DNA of 32,518 bases, taken from a virus. The notes beneath the pieces were generated by a model that did no database searches, was not told the origin of the DNA, and saw nothing but the letters and a program-made list of their open reading frames with translations. Below, one piece after another: positions 1-8,028 of this stretch; within the stretch, counting starts at the first letter, position 1; each line of letters begins with the position of its first letter. The stretch spans positions 1 to 32,518 of the IMG/VR virus record IMGVR_UViG_3300042564_000805, one strand, 5' to 3'. A program made the position numbers and the translations under genes.

Positions 1-3000
1 ATTGAAAATACTTCCAAAGCTTTAGAAAAACAATTTACTGATAACCCTAAAGAAATTGGGAAGATAAACGCATTAAATATAATTAATAAGGCAAAAAATA
101 TATCCGATAAAAATGAATATTTAAATTGCGATGCTTTTTGCACAAGATTAGTCAATAACAAATCATTTAAATCAGAGTTTGATGATATTCCTTTTAAGTT
201 TGAATCTAATGAAAATAAAGTAGGTCAATTAGAGAATAATTTACAAGAAGGAGATATTATCGCTTTCGGTGAAAAAGATAATGTAAGACACTATGCTACT
301 TATATTGGTGGAGGGAAAGTTATTGAGGTAGAAGAGTGGGGTTCTAAACCTCGTGAATATACTCTTGAGGATAACTTGAAAGATTATGAAAATGTTGCTC
401 ATATATATAGAGATAAAAAAGCTGCTACTTCGTTAGAGTTATCTGAAGCATATCATAAATCAAAAGAAGATGGGACTAATCCTGAATTAGTGTCGTCAGT
501 GGAGGCTATAGTAAGAGAATCTACTCCTGTTAAGGCAGAACCTACTACAGAAGAACCTGCTGCAACAGAAACTGCTAAAGAAGAAGCAAAACCTACAGAA
601 GAAAAACCTAAAGAAGAGTATGTAATGGATGCATTATATACTAATCCTCGTGAAATGATTGCTTATTTCGCAGAGAAACTTAAGGTAGAAGATGCTGCTA
701 AAGAGTTAGGGTTAATAGATAAAGCTATTAAGTCTTACAGAAATATTAATAAAGTTATTGTAGACAATATGTTTACTCGTGCTTTAAGTAAGATTGAGGC
801 TACTGGATTTGTTGGTATTAGAAAGATTGGAGATGCTACTATTGTTAAATATAATGATAAAGACAAATCTGGTAATACTGTAGAAAAAGAGGTGTCATTA
901 AATTCTCTTTGGAAATCTGCGTTTGGATACACAGAAGACAATATCAAAAAAATGATGTATGCTGCTCAAAATTCCAATAATGCCGCAGCAAAAGAAGTAG
1001 AGAATTCATTATCTGTATTAGTTAAAAATATTTCATCAACTGAAGAATTTCAGAAGGCTAGAAGAGAATTGCCAGGCGAAAAGAGTAATGATGCTAATTT
1101 GATTTATAAAGTATCTCGCAACTTAAATGCAATGATTGGAGATGACGTTAAGTCATTACTCCGTGTACATTCTTTAATTGACCCAGAGGTATTTGTAGAT
1201 AAAGTAAAAGAAGCAAAAGAATTCTATCCTAAAACAGTTGAAGATTTAACTGTTAATGAGTTGCGTCTATATAATACATTGCGTACAATGAATGACTTCA
1301 TTCACGAATGGCATTATAAAAATGACTTTATTGACCAATATACGTATGAGAAAAACAAAGGTAAATACTTTGCTAGAGCGTATAAGGTTATAGAGGACAG
1401 ACAAAACGAAGAGCTATATGATGCAATAAACAAGGCTGGGGCAGGAGTTGACTTTAGTATGTTTAAGCAAAGAAAAGAATACAGCGAAGTTAACTTAGAG
1501 TCTGAAGACCCTATCTATATTACTTCTAAAAGACTAGCAACCATATCTCATAATATGGCTGTAATGGAATTTGCTGAGAAGGTTAGCAAAGATGAATCAT
1601 ATAAGTCTTATGATAAATTATCTGATGTGCCAGAAGATGTAAGAAAGTTCTACAGAAAATTAGAAGGATTTGGTAGTAAAAAAAGATTTGGACCACTTAC
1701 TAACAAGTATGTACCAATCCAGATTTATGAGCAATTGTATGGTACTACTTATGTATCAGACTTAATGAATGACTACATCAATAAGGGCTTAAATTTCTAC
1801 AATAGACTTTGGATGAGACAGTGGTTAAGCAAGTCTAAGACATTGTATAGCCCTCTTACTCGTTTAGCCAATATTACATCTGGTATATCGTTTGGGTTAC
1901 AAGGTGGTGTAGGTCCTATAACAATGATTAAAAACAGGGCTGCAGCAAGAAAATCTTTGGCTGAGTATGATGAAGATGCGCAGGCTTTAACTAAAGCTGG
2001 GTTAATGGGTGTTAGTGTCGCAACAGAGGATAGCAAGAAATCTGCTCTTAAAGAGGACGCTAGATTTAAGGAATTTAGAGAAAAGATAAATACTATTGAT
2101 GACTTAGTAGCAAAGACATATAGTAAGGCTGACGATATAACTAAATTATCATTCTACAAAGGTCTTGTATATGATATGGGAGTATCTAAGGAAGATGCAA
2201 TAAAGCAAACTGCAGAACAGATGCAAAACTACAATACAGTAGGTAAAGCCTGGGATGCTGCGTCTAAATTGCCTATTTTCGGAGACAAGTTCGTTAAGTT
2301 TAAAGCTGATTCGATGCGTATTATGTATAATTCATTGAAGAATAGACCAATCTATTATCTAATGAATGCTGCGTTAATGCAAGGTCTTTACAAGGCGTTC
2401 TCTAAGATGTCTGGAGAATCTGAAGAAGAAAAAGAAGCAAGAGCTAACAGACCAAATATCCCTAAGTCATTCTTATTTGACACAGGGTGGTTGATTAACG
2501 GAACTGAATATAACGTAGCTAGATATTTATCACCATATTCTGTTTATGACAAAGGATATAATGGTAATACATTGAGTGAGATATCAGATTGGGCACCATT
2601 GCACGTTCAGTATCTTAAAAAGGGAGAAGGTATAGCTGGAACAGGTTATAGTTTACAATCTCCTGACCCATTATTAGGACCAATTGCTCAATATCTTGCC
2701 GATAGAGCACAGAATGGTATGAGAATATCTGACCCTAAAGCAAGTAGATATGTTTCAGAAACATTAACTCCTAATCAAAAGGCATTTAATCAAGCTATGT
2801 ATCTAAGTCGTTCTTATGGAGCGCCATATGCAGCTTGGATTCAGGATATAAACTCTGCATTTAAGCAAGAAGGAGATTTATATGGAAGAATGAGAAATCC
2901 TTGGGGTGCTGCATTAAGTATTGCTATTAAGAATGAAGATATTACTCCAGATGTTTTAGTAAAGAAATATGAAAATTATCTCAATACTATGAGTCGCGAT

Positions 3001-3249
3001 GTTCAAGACATAGCAAATAATGTTAAAGCAAGAAATTCTGCTAAGAACAAAGAGATATTTAATATAGAAGAAAGATTCAGAAATGGAGAAATAAGTGAGG
3101 AGTCTAAGAATTCTCAAATTGAAAAAGCTGAAAAAGCATATACTGATTTCTACAATTATTCTGAAACAGCTACGGTAGAAATATTTGATTATGCTAAGCA
3201 GCCGCAGGAAATTCTTGAAAAACTTAATAAACTGAAAAAAATAAAATAA
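1..3249 (+). CDS. Giant virion protein with NlpC/P60-like domain (5' end outside window)
   Basis: The frame is open from the first base, so at least 1082 residues are present and the true start lies upstream. Residues about 40-120 look like an NlpC/P60 cysteine peptidase: NCDAFC with likely catalytic Cys43, then GDIIAFG and RHYATYIGGGKVIEV with likely catalytic His97. A Glu/Thr/Pro-rich linker follows (about residues 160-205), then a long, mostly helical region with no catalytic motif that I recognise. Large phage proteins of this build are usually internal or ejected virion proteins that cut peptidoglycan or act on entry; that role is inferred. It shares its stop with the start of the next gene (TAATG) and heads a run of small late genes. 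The first internal ATG, at 376, would remove the peptidase domain, so it is not the real start. Confidence 0.75.
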   Translation: MENTSKALEKQFTDNPKEIGKINALNIINKAKNISDKNEYLNCDAFCTRLVNNKSFKSEFDDIPFKFESNENKVGQLENNLQEGDIIAFGEKDNVRHYATYIGGGKVIEVEEWGSKPREYTLEDNLKDYENVAHIYRDKKAATSLELSEAYHKSKEDGTNPELVSSVEAIVRESTPVKAEPTTEEPAATETAKEEAKPTEEKPKEEYVMDALYTNPREMIAYFAEKLKVEDAAKELGLIDKAIKSYRNINKVIVDNMFTRALSKIEATGFVGIRKIGDATIVKYNDKDKSGNTVEKEVSLNSLWKSAFGYTEDNIKKMMYAAQNSNNAAAKEVENSLSVLVKNISSTEEFQKARRELPGEKSNDANLIYKVSRNLNAMIGDDVKSLLRVHSLIDPEVFVDKVKEAKEFYPKTVEDLTVNELRLYNTLRTMNDFIHEWHYKNDFIDQYTYEKNKGKYFARAYKVIEDRQNEELYDAINKAGAGVDFSMFKQRKEYSEVNLESEDPIYITSKRLATISHNMAVMEFAEKVSKDESYKSYDKLSDVPEDVRKFYRKLEGFGSKKRFGPLTNKYVPIQIYEQLYGTTYVSDLMNDYINKGLNFYNRLWMRQWLSKSKTLYSPLTRLANITSGISFGLQGGVGPITMIKNRAAARKSLAEYDEDAQALTKAGLMGVSVATEDSKKSALKEDARFKEFREKINTIDDLVAKTYSKADDITKLSFYKGLVYDMGVSKEDAIKQTAEQMQNYNTVGKAWDAASKLPIFGDKFVKFKADSMRIMYNSLKNRPIYYLMNAALMQGLYKAFSKMSGESEEEKEARANRPNIPKSFLFDTGWLINGTEYNVARYLSPYSVYDKGYNGNTLSEISDWAPLHVQYLKKGEGIAGTGYSLQSPDPLLGPIAQYLADRAQNGMRISDPKASRYVSETLTPNQKAFNQAMYLSRSYGAPYAAWIQDINSAFKQEGDLYGRMRNPWGAALSIAIKNEDITPDVLVKKYENYLNTMSRDVQDIANNVKARNSAKNKEIFNIEERFRNGEISEESKNSQIEKAEKAYTDFYNYSETATVEIFDYAKQPQEILEKLNKLKKIK

Positions 3250-3395
3250 TGATAAAGAAAATAAAAGGAGGCTACAAGTTAGTCTCCAAAACTACTGGAC
3301 GTAATCTAGGAACTGCTAAGACTAAGGCAGGTATAGAAAAACGTGAAAAACAAGTGAATTATTTTCGTTATATTGCGTCGAAAAATAAGAAGTAA
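3249..3395 (+). CDS. Small basic phage protein, 48 aa
   Basis: Begins in a TAATG overlap with the stop of the giant virion gene, which implies translational coupling. It is Lys/Arg-rich: IKGGYKLVSKTTGRNLGTAK, followed by KREKQVNYFRYIASKNKK. The GGYKLVSK...NLG pattern with a KREKQV helix is, from memory, a recurrent tiny late protein of tailed phages, function unknown. The charge suggests DNA or RNA contact, possibly a packaged protein. Confidence 0.75.
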   Translation: MIKKIKGGYKLVSKTTGRNLGTAKTKAGIEKREKQVNYFRYIASKNKK

Positions 3396-3397
3396 TT

Positions 3398-3862
3398 ATG
3401 GCAAGTCTATTAGAAATGCAGAAAGCCAAGAGAGCTGTAGCCTTTGGTACTTTAATGAATGACTACTCGGAGTCTTCTTCAGAAAAAGAAGGTCCAGAAA
3501 ATCCTCAAGAAGAATTGTTATGTGAGATGTTAGAAGCATCTGCTCAGGCAAAAGTTTTCCATTGGCAAACTTCTTCTGCTGTAGAGCACAAGGTCTTAGG
3601 TAAATTCTATGAAGAGTTCAATGAGTTAATGGACAAGTTTATTAAAACATATCAAGGAAGCTACGGCAGAATGATGGTGGGAAGTGAAATGGAAGTTAAG
3701 CCTTACACAATGGATGCTCCTGTTACTTTTTTAGAATCATTTAAGGCTTATGTGTCAGGTGATGCTAGAATGTTTGTAATGGGCAATTCTGCGCTAACAA
3801 GCATATTAGATGAGATTAGTGTATTGGTAAGTAAAACTATCTACCAATTAACTTTTAAGTAA
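3398..3862 (+). CDS. Dps/ferritin-like helical phage protein
   Basis: 154 residues, predicted mostly helical. Residues about 48-80 (ASAQAKVFHWQT, then EHKVLGKFY and a following Asp) resemble the first helices of Dps and ferritin-like proteins, where HW...H...Y...D line the metal site. Phages of Bacteroidota and marine hosts often carry such a gene among late genes; what it does there is not known to me. Dps-like oligomerisation or metal binding is inference from this motif alone. The stop lies one base before the next ATG. Confidence 0.6.
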   Translation: MASLLEMQKAKRAVAFGTLMNDYSESSSEKEGPENPQEELLCEMLEASAQAKVFHWQTSSAVEHKVLGKFYEEFNELMDKFIKTYQGSYGRMMVGSEMEVKPYTMDAPVTFLESFKAYVSGDARMFVMGNSALTSILDEISVLVSKTIYQLTFK

Positions 3863-3863
3863 T

Positions 3864-4010
3864 ATGAAAAATGGGTTATACGCTAATATTCACGCTAAGC
3901 GGAAACGAATTGAAGCTGGTTCTGGAGAAAAAATGAGAACTCCAGGTACTAAAGGTGCTCCAACAGCTAAGCAATTCAAACAAGCCGCTAAAACAGCTAA
4001 GAAGAAATGA
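3864..4010 (+). CDS. Small basic phage protein, 48 aa
   Basis: Reads MKNGLYANIHAKRKRIEAGS, then GEKMRTPGTKGAPTAKQFKQ and a Lys-rich tail. The LYANIHAKRKRI-GSGEKMR-PG-KGAPTA pattern is, from memory, widespread as a tiny protein next to phage structural genes. Strongly positive charge suggests nucleic-acid or capsid-interior binding; no function is assigned. It ends in an ATGA overlap with the next start. Confidence 0.75.
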   Translation: MKNGLYANIHAKRKRIEAGSGEKMRTPGTKGAPTAKQFKQAAKTAKKK

Positions 4011-4315
4011 TTAACGATTCAATAAGAAATAAGCTAGAAAAATATGGTCTCTCAGGTGTTAATAAACCTAAGAGAGATACCCATAGGGGTAAGTCTCATA
4101 TTGTCTTAGCTAAAGAAGGAAACCGCGTAAAGCTCATTCGCTTTGGTCAAGCAGGTGTTAGAACTAACCAGACAGTTGGTCAACGTCAAGCGTTTAAATC
4201 TCGTCACGCAAAGAACATTGCTAGAGGGAAAATGAGTGCAGCGTATTGGTCTAACCGCGTAAAATGGAGTCCGAGTAAAACAGCATCCCTATCTCTTAGA
4301 TGGGTTAAAGGTTAA
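4007..4315 (+). CDS. Basic conserved phage protein, 102 aa
   Basis: Basic throughout. Recognisable blocks are GKSHIVLAKEGNRVKLIRFG near residue 30 and FKSRHAKNIARGKMSAAYW near residue 63, a pair I associate with a widespread small phage family of unknown role. Its start is inside the ATGA overlap with the upstream gene, so the two are probably made together. The clustering with three other very basic small proteins suggests a DNA-associated or head-associated role, which is inference. Confidence 0.75.
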   Translation: MINDSIRNKLEKYGLSGVNKPKRDTHRGKSHIVLAKEGNRVKLIRFGQAGVRTNQTVGQRQAFKSRHAKNIARGKMSAAYWSNRVKWSPSKTASLSLRWVKG

Positions 4316-4320
4316 TAATT

Positions 4321-4953
4321 ATGTTATCTAATTTATCAGATTTATTATTCAGCAGGGTAGACCCTGACCCAGTTCAGACAGCTGTATCACAGACTGCTAT
4401 GGTAGGTATGTCGCCACAATCTCAAGCACAGGCACAACAGCCAGTTGCTGCACCACAACAGGCACAATTCCTTAATACTACAGCACAGGGTAAGCCAGGA
4501 AAAACGCCTCAGAATGTTTTAGATTATTTGAAATTAATGGAAGAAGGGGGAATAGAAACTCCTCCAGGAGAGGTTCCAGCTTTTTTAAATGAAGGAGTTA
4601 AAGCACAAGGAGGAAAACCTACTAAGAAACTTAATCTTTCTGGAGTAAATGCAACTACAGCAAACCTTGAAGAAGACGCAGGTAATCCTTATCAGAAATT
4701 ATTAAAAGGCACATACGGAACTAAAGAGGTTAACTCTCTTACTGGGAAATATGAAACAGAAGAAGATTCGTACAGAAGGATGTTGCTTGGAAAGAATATA
4801 GGAGGGGAAAGATTAGATAAAGCTTTATATATAAAAGAACGTATGATGGACTTTAATAGCAAGCTTCCAGATTCTCTATCAAGAAAAGAAAAAGAAATGA
4901 AAGCTACCCAATACCTTAATAAAATTCAAAAAGAAGGTCCTGTAGCTTGGTAA
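4321..4953 (+). CDS. Hypothetical late phage protein with Gln/Ala-rich N-terminus
   Basis: 210 residues. After a short hydrophobic start (MLSNLSDLLFSRVDP) comes a Gln/Ala-rich low-complexity segment (residues about 35-60), then a mixed charged C-terminal half containing SRKEKEMKATQYLNKIQKEG. No family recognised. Low-complexity Q/A segments are common in phage virion-associated proteins, so a structural role is possible. Its last bases overlap the TTG start of the HNH gene. Confidence 0.7.
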   Translation: MLSNLSDLLFSRVDPDPVQTAVSQTAMVGMSPQSQAQAQQPVAAPQQAQFLNTTAQGKPGKTPQNVLDYLKLMEEGGIETPPGEVPAFLNEGVKAQGGKPTKKLNLSGVNATTANLEEDAGNPYQKLLKGTYGTKEVNSLTGKYETEEDSYRRMLLGKNIGGERLDKALYIKERMMDFNSKLPDSLSRKEKEMKATQYLNKIQKEGPVAW

Positions 4954-5426
4954 ACGAAAAGCCTCATATACGCCTCTGTCCAATATGCCAAAAAGAACTG
5001 GCATACAGAGAGGTGTCTGAAAGGAATAGAAAACACAAGAATAATGTTCCTTGCAGAAGCTGTTCTAACTCATTAAGAGGCTTAAATAATTACTACGAAG
5101 ACATTCCTGTTGCATGGTTTAACGGAAAGCTTAGAAGAGCAAAGCAAAGAGATTACGAGTTTACGATTACAATAGATTACATTTGGGACATCTACATCGC
5201 GCAAGATAAAGTATGTGCGCTGTCTGGTGTCCCAATTTGTTTTAAGGACAGTGCCTCTCTTGACAGAGTAGATAACTCCAAAGGTTATGTGCACGGGAAT
5301 ATACAGATTGTACACAAGACTCTTAACTATATGAAGTACACCTACTCTCAGGATTACTTCATAAAAATGTGTAACTTAGTGGCTTCAAAACATAATGTTG
5401 AGCGTGACGATGAAAAAATCAGCTGA
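4947..5426 (+). CDS. HNH endonuclease with N-terminal zinc finger
   Basis: 159 residues. An N-terminal CxxC...CxxC zinc knuckle (Cys11, Cys14, Cys36, Cys39) precedes a phage-type HNH core: CALSG near residue 90, then SLDRVDNSKGYVHGNIQIVH (105-124). Such free-standing HNH proteins nick or cleave DNA and usually behave as homing endonucleases. The start appears to be TTG, overlapping the stop of the upstream gene and preceded by AAGAAGG about nine bases upstream; there is no ATG before the zinc finger. Its 3' end overlaps the start of the next gene, so the whole unit sits wedged between two late genes, as expected for a mobile endonuclease gene. Confidence 0.85.
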   Translation: MVNEKPHIRLCPICQKELAYREVSERNRKHKNNVPCRSCSNSLRGLNNYYEDIPVAWFNGKLRRAKQRDYEFTITIDYIWDIYIAQDKVCALSGVPICFKDSASLDRVDNSKGYVHGNIQIVHKTLNYMKYTYSQDYFIKMCNLVASKHNVERDDEKIS

Positions 5427-5679
5427 GTACTACAAGAAAAATCCAGAGAGTTACGCTAAGAAATTAGCATACGATAAACAGCATAACGCTAAACCAGAAC
5501 AACGCGCTAAGCGAGCAGGGTTGGTTAAGGTTAACCGCGAAAGGGGTACTTATGGTAACGGAGATGGACTAGACGCCTCTCATACTAAGAGAGGTATCGT
5601 AATGAAGAAAGCATCTGTTAACAGAGCATCTAAGACAGATACTGCAGGCGACAGACGTGCGCGCGGAGGAAAGAAGTAA
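5410..5679 (+). CDS. Small, very basic conserved phage protein
   Basis: 89 residues from MKKSAEYYKKNPESYAKK; the in-frame ATG at 5395 would add five residues and lies deeper inside the HNH gene. Blocks NRERGTYGNGDGLDASHTKR and NRASK...DRRARGGKK form a pattern I recall from many tailed phages, probably nucleic-acid associated, role unknown. It is the last rightward gene of the left arm and ends one base before the stop of the convergent leftward gene. Confidence 0.75.
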   Translation: MKKSAEYYKKNPESYAKKLAYDKQHNAKPEQRAKRAGLVKVNRERGTYGNGDGLDASHTKRGIVMKKASVNRASKTDTAGDRRARGGKK

Positions 5680-5826
5680 TTACTTTGTATCTACATCTTC
5701 CCCTAAGAAATCTTCGCCCTTATAATCAGGATGATTCTTTTGCATATAGTCTATGCCCCTAACCCAGTTATAAACGACTATAAATAATATAGCGAATGTG
5801 ATTAAGAATATGATTGCTGATTTCAT
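5680..5826 (-). CDS. Small single-pass membrane protein, 48 aa
   Basis: One hydrophobic segment near the N-terminus (AIIFLITFAILFIVVYNWV) is followed by an acidic soluble tail (NHPDYKGEDFLGEDVD). It starts in an ATGA overlap with the upstream nuclease-like gene and is the last gene of the leftward module. Topology would be a short N-terminus and an acidic C-terminal tail. It could be a spanin- or holin-related protein or an envelope-modifying protein; nothing in the sequence decides. Confidence 0.7.
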   Translation of the reverse strand: MKSAIIFLITFAILFIVVYNWVRGIDYMQKNHPDYKGEDFLGEDVDTK

Positions 5827-6353
5827 TGTAATAAAGTTGATTCGTAAATAGCGTGAGCTATGGTCGTTGGATTAATTGGTTTCTCATACAATCCTATTAG
5901 CTTTTTAGCAGGAATAAAATACGCTTCAAATGTCTTAGGCAAAGTAACAATCACTAAAGCTACAATATCTTCTTCGCTTGGATTTTCTACAATTCTGTCC
6001 TCAGTAGAGAACAACCAAGATGGATTCCTTCCTTCTTTACTCATAAAAGACTTAACGTGAACTTGTTTTCCGTCGGCTACAATATCTGCCGCGTGAGACT
6101 TTCTTTTGCGTTCATATATCATTATATCAGGAGGGCTAACAATCTTGTACTCAGGGAAAGATATGAGTGTATTAAAGATAGCATACTCAGCCATCTTACC
6201 TATATACGCCCATTGCTTTAATTTAATTATATCTCCTTCCCCTTTTGTAGCGTAGAATTCCTTTTGATTAGTTGCGCTTTCGAGAGAAAACTTATTACAT
6301 AAATCTTCTTGGTAACTACTAGGCTCTATAAGCTTTAGTTTCTTTAGTTGCAT
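5823..6353 (-). CDS. PD-(D/E)XK nuclease-like protein
   Basis: 176 residues. The central part has an arrangement like restriction-type PD-(D/E)XK enzymes: a helix with Glu56 (GKMAEYAIFNTL), PPDIMIY at about 74-80, then Asp90 in HAADIVADG and a strand ending in Lys101 (QVHVKSF). The usual E-x-K is replaced by H-x-K here, so catalysis is uncertain. A role in recombination, packaging or host DNA degradation would fit its position beside a RusA-like resolvase and near the SSB gene. The start overlaps the end of that resolvase gene by 35 bases. Confidence 0.5.
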   Translation of the reverse strand: MQLKKLKLIEPSSYQEDLCNKFSLESATNQKEFYATKGEGDIIKLKQWAYIGKMAEYAIFNTLISFPEYKIVSPPDIMIYERKRKSHAADIVADGKQVHVKSFMSKEGRNPSWLFSTEDRIVENPSEEDIVALVIVTLPKTFEAYFIPAKKLIGLYEKPINPTTIAHAIYESTLLQ

Positions 6354-6714
6354 AGGAAATTATTTGTACGTAAAGTTTATAATGTTTTTTACCTAATGAC
6401 TCATCTGGTATTATATGCAATCCTTTGTAATATTTTTTATTGTCATCTATTATTAGATTGGTGCTCCTTAGATAATCAATCAGGAATTTACAATGCAATA
6501 TTGTATTGTCAGCGTCTAGCCTTGAATTATATCTTAACGTTAGCTGATATTCGTTTATTTGCCTATTGTTTTTAATTGGAATCTTTGAAAAAAGATTTGT
6601 CCAAAAAACTTTTTCCTTACTTCTTATTGTCCAATGAGGAGAGCTATAAAATTTGTTTAAGGATATATCTACTCCTTCCCATTCAAATAAAAGCTCATCT
6701 ATTATTTTATACAT
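6319..6714 (-). CDS. RusA-like Holliday junction resolvase
   Basis: 131 residues, close to the usual length of RusA. The signature is the cluster of acidic residues in LDADN (Asp67, Asp69), then FLIDYL (Asp80) and IIDDNKKY (Asp90, Asp91), matching the D-x-DN...D-L...DD pattern of the RusA fold that cuts Holliday junctions symmetrically. In phages it resolves recombination or replication intermediates before packaging. It follows the homing endonuclease gene with an eight-base overlap. Confidence 0.75.
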   Translation of the reverse strand: MYKIIDELLFEWEGVDISLNKFYSSPHWTIRSKEKVFWTNLFSKIPIKNNRQINEYQLTLRYNSRLDADNTILHCKFLIDYLRSTNLIIDDNKKYYKGLHIIPDESLGKKHYKLYVQIISYATKETKAYRA

Positions 6715-7684
6715 ATTGGAATCTATTTTTTGTTTTTACTCTTCCTTTTAGCCATCCTTTAAATGTAGAGTAATTAGCACATATAGATTCGCAAGCATCT
6801 TTAGCGCAATCGTAAAATATTCCATTTTCTAAATCTAAAACAATTTTGGCTTTAGGATTTTCTCCTCTTAATTGTGTGCCAATCTTAGATTTACTCATAT
6901 TTTTTCTCCATTCTTCTGAAAAAACTCTACCAGTTAACGCTTTTCTTATGTTTTCTTTTCTTGATTCTGAGCATGGTTTCCCAAAGAAAGGATGTTTCTC
7001 CCCTTTTTTAGATTCACTTATTTTTCTTTTAGTATCTTCAGAAACAACTTTGGCAGCCATCATAAGCCTGTGTGACAATAATCTTTCTTCAGAAAACTTT
7101 ACTCCTTTCATTGGGTTGCTTTTCCCAGTCATTCTATCGCGCAATTTCTGTTTATTTTCTTCAGAAATAGTCTTTCCTTTATGCTTATCTCCTATCTTCT
7201 TTTTTGTTTCTTCGGAATGTGTTCTTCCTATTAATGAATTCCTGATATTTTCGATTTGAGACTGAGGAAGTTTTCTTCCTTTGTTAATTTGGCTTAATTT
7301 AGATTTTACTTCATCAGAGTGAGTTTTCCCATACATATAATTTTTTTCGCCTTTAACTCTTTTAGATACAGCTTCCCTGAATTCTTTTGAGGCGACCCAT
7401 CCAGTTGTCCCATCTCCTCCATTTGTCATGTTAGATAAACTTCCTAATCCTAAATCTTTCCTTCCATATTCTTTTATTAAATCAATTTCTATCTGTTTAG
7501 CTTCGTCAAACGTTATGTTTTCTATAACAAATTCTACTCTGTATCCACATTTAGATACAATCTTTTTCCACAGGCTATTTCTTCCGAGTTTGGAATATGC
7601 TCTATTTTTTTTATCATTAGAACATATTCCAACATAGAATACCTCATTATTATCTAACCTTATGTGACGATATACATATCCCAT
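6707..7684 (-). CDS. GIY-YIG homing endonuclease with NUMOD repeats
   Basis: 325 residues. The N-terminal GIY-YIG catalytic domain has the paired motif YVYRHI...VFYVGI (residues 3-19) and a helix with candidate catalytic Glu (QIEIDLIKEY). The middle (about 105-275) consists of repeated NUMOD3-type DNA-contact modules of the form SEExKxKI followed by GKxNPMKGxxxSEE. The C-terminus (IVLDLENGIFYDCAKDAC...) resembles the NUMOD1/IENR helix-turn-helix module. This is the standard build of phage homing endonucleases, which cut a target allele and spread their own gene. It lies between an HTH gene and the RusA-like gene without an intron that I can see, so it is probably free-standing. Confidence 0.9.
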   Translation of the reverse strand: MGYVYRHIRLDNNEVFYVGICSNDKKNRAYSKLGRNSLWKKIVSKCGYRVEFVIENITFDEAKQIEIDLIKEYGRKDLGLGSLSNMTNGGDGTTGWVASKEFREAVSKRVKGEKNYMYGKTHSDEVKSKLSQINKGRKLPQSQIENIRNSLIGRTHSEETKKKIGDKHKGKTISEENKQKLRDRMTGKSNPMKGVKFSEERLLSHRLMMAAKVVSEDTKRKISESKKGEKHPFFGKPCSESRKENIRKALTGRVFSEEWRKNMSKSKIGTQLRGENPKAKIVLDLENGIFYDCAKDACESICANYSTFKGWLKGRVKTKNRFQYV

Positions 7685-7685
7685 A

Positions 7686-7916
7686 TTAGTGGATTACAAT
7701 TGTCTTGTCATTTATAGTAACACTAATATCTACTGAGACTTGATAGCCATTGGCAGATAGATTCCTTACCATCTTAGATATACGATTTAATCCTAGTCCA
7801 TAAACATTCCTCTCTAATTGAGATACCTGTTGAACAGTATTAAATCCAGCTAACGGCGCAAACTCTACCTGCTTTAAGCCTAATTCTTTTCTAATTTCTT
7901 TTATTATATTTGTCAT
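7686..7916 (-). CDS. Small Cro/CI-type HTH protein
   Basis: 76 residues. Residues about 1-55 (IIKEIRKELGLKQVEFAPLA, then NTVQQVSQLERN) form an XRE-type helix-turn-helix; the C-terminal ISVTINDKTIVIH looks like a short beta-strand extension. I chose the ATG at 7916 (AAGGAAA just upstream) rather than the one six codons earlier. It probably represses or modulates a phage promoter. Candidate operators in the window are the palindrome at 24732-24746 and the TCGACGAA repeats, but that link is speculative. It overlaps the tiny upstream gene by 26 bases. Confidence 0.7.
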   Translation of the reverse strand: MTNIIKEIRKELGLKQVEFAPLAGFNTVQQVSQLERNVYGLGLNRISKMVRNLSANGYQVSVDISVTINDKTIVIH

Positions 7917-8028
7917 TTTCCTTCTCTTTGGCAAACTTAGCTTTAGCTGAGTCTATCTTTTGGCGGTGTAAATCATAGAGCTGTGCTCCAATATTATCCC
8001 ACACCTGATTGAATGTTCTATTTTCCAT
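7891..8028 (-). CDS. Tiny hypothetical protein, 45 aa
   Basis: Starts MENRTFNQVWDNIGAQLYDL and continues as a Lys/Glu/Ala-rich helix. Its ATG overlaps the TAA stop of the upstream gene (TAATG), a coupling arrangement seen elsewhere in the window, which is the main reason to believe it. Probably one amphipathic helix; function unknown. Confidence 0.5.
   Translation of the reverse strand: MENRTFNQVWDNIGAQLYDLHRQKIDSAKAKFAKEKENDKYNKRN

Noticed and set aside
6846-7259. 137-codon plus-strand frame opposite the GIY-YIG gene
   Set aside because: It mirrors the repeated NUMOD modules on the other strand and lacks protein-like composition; the minus-strand reading has clear domains.
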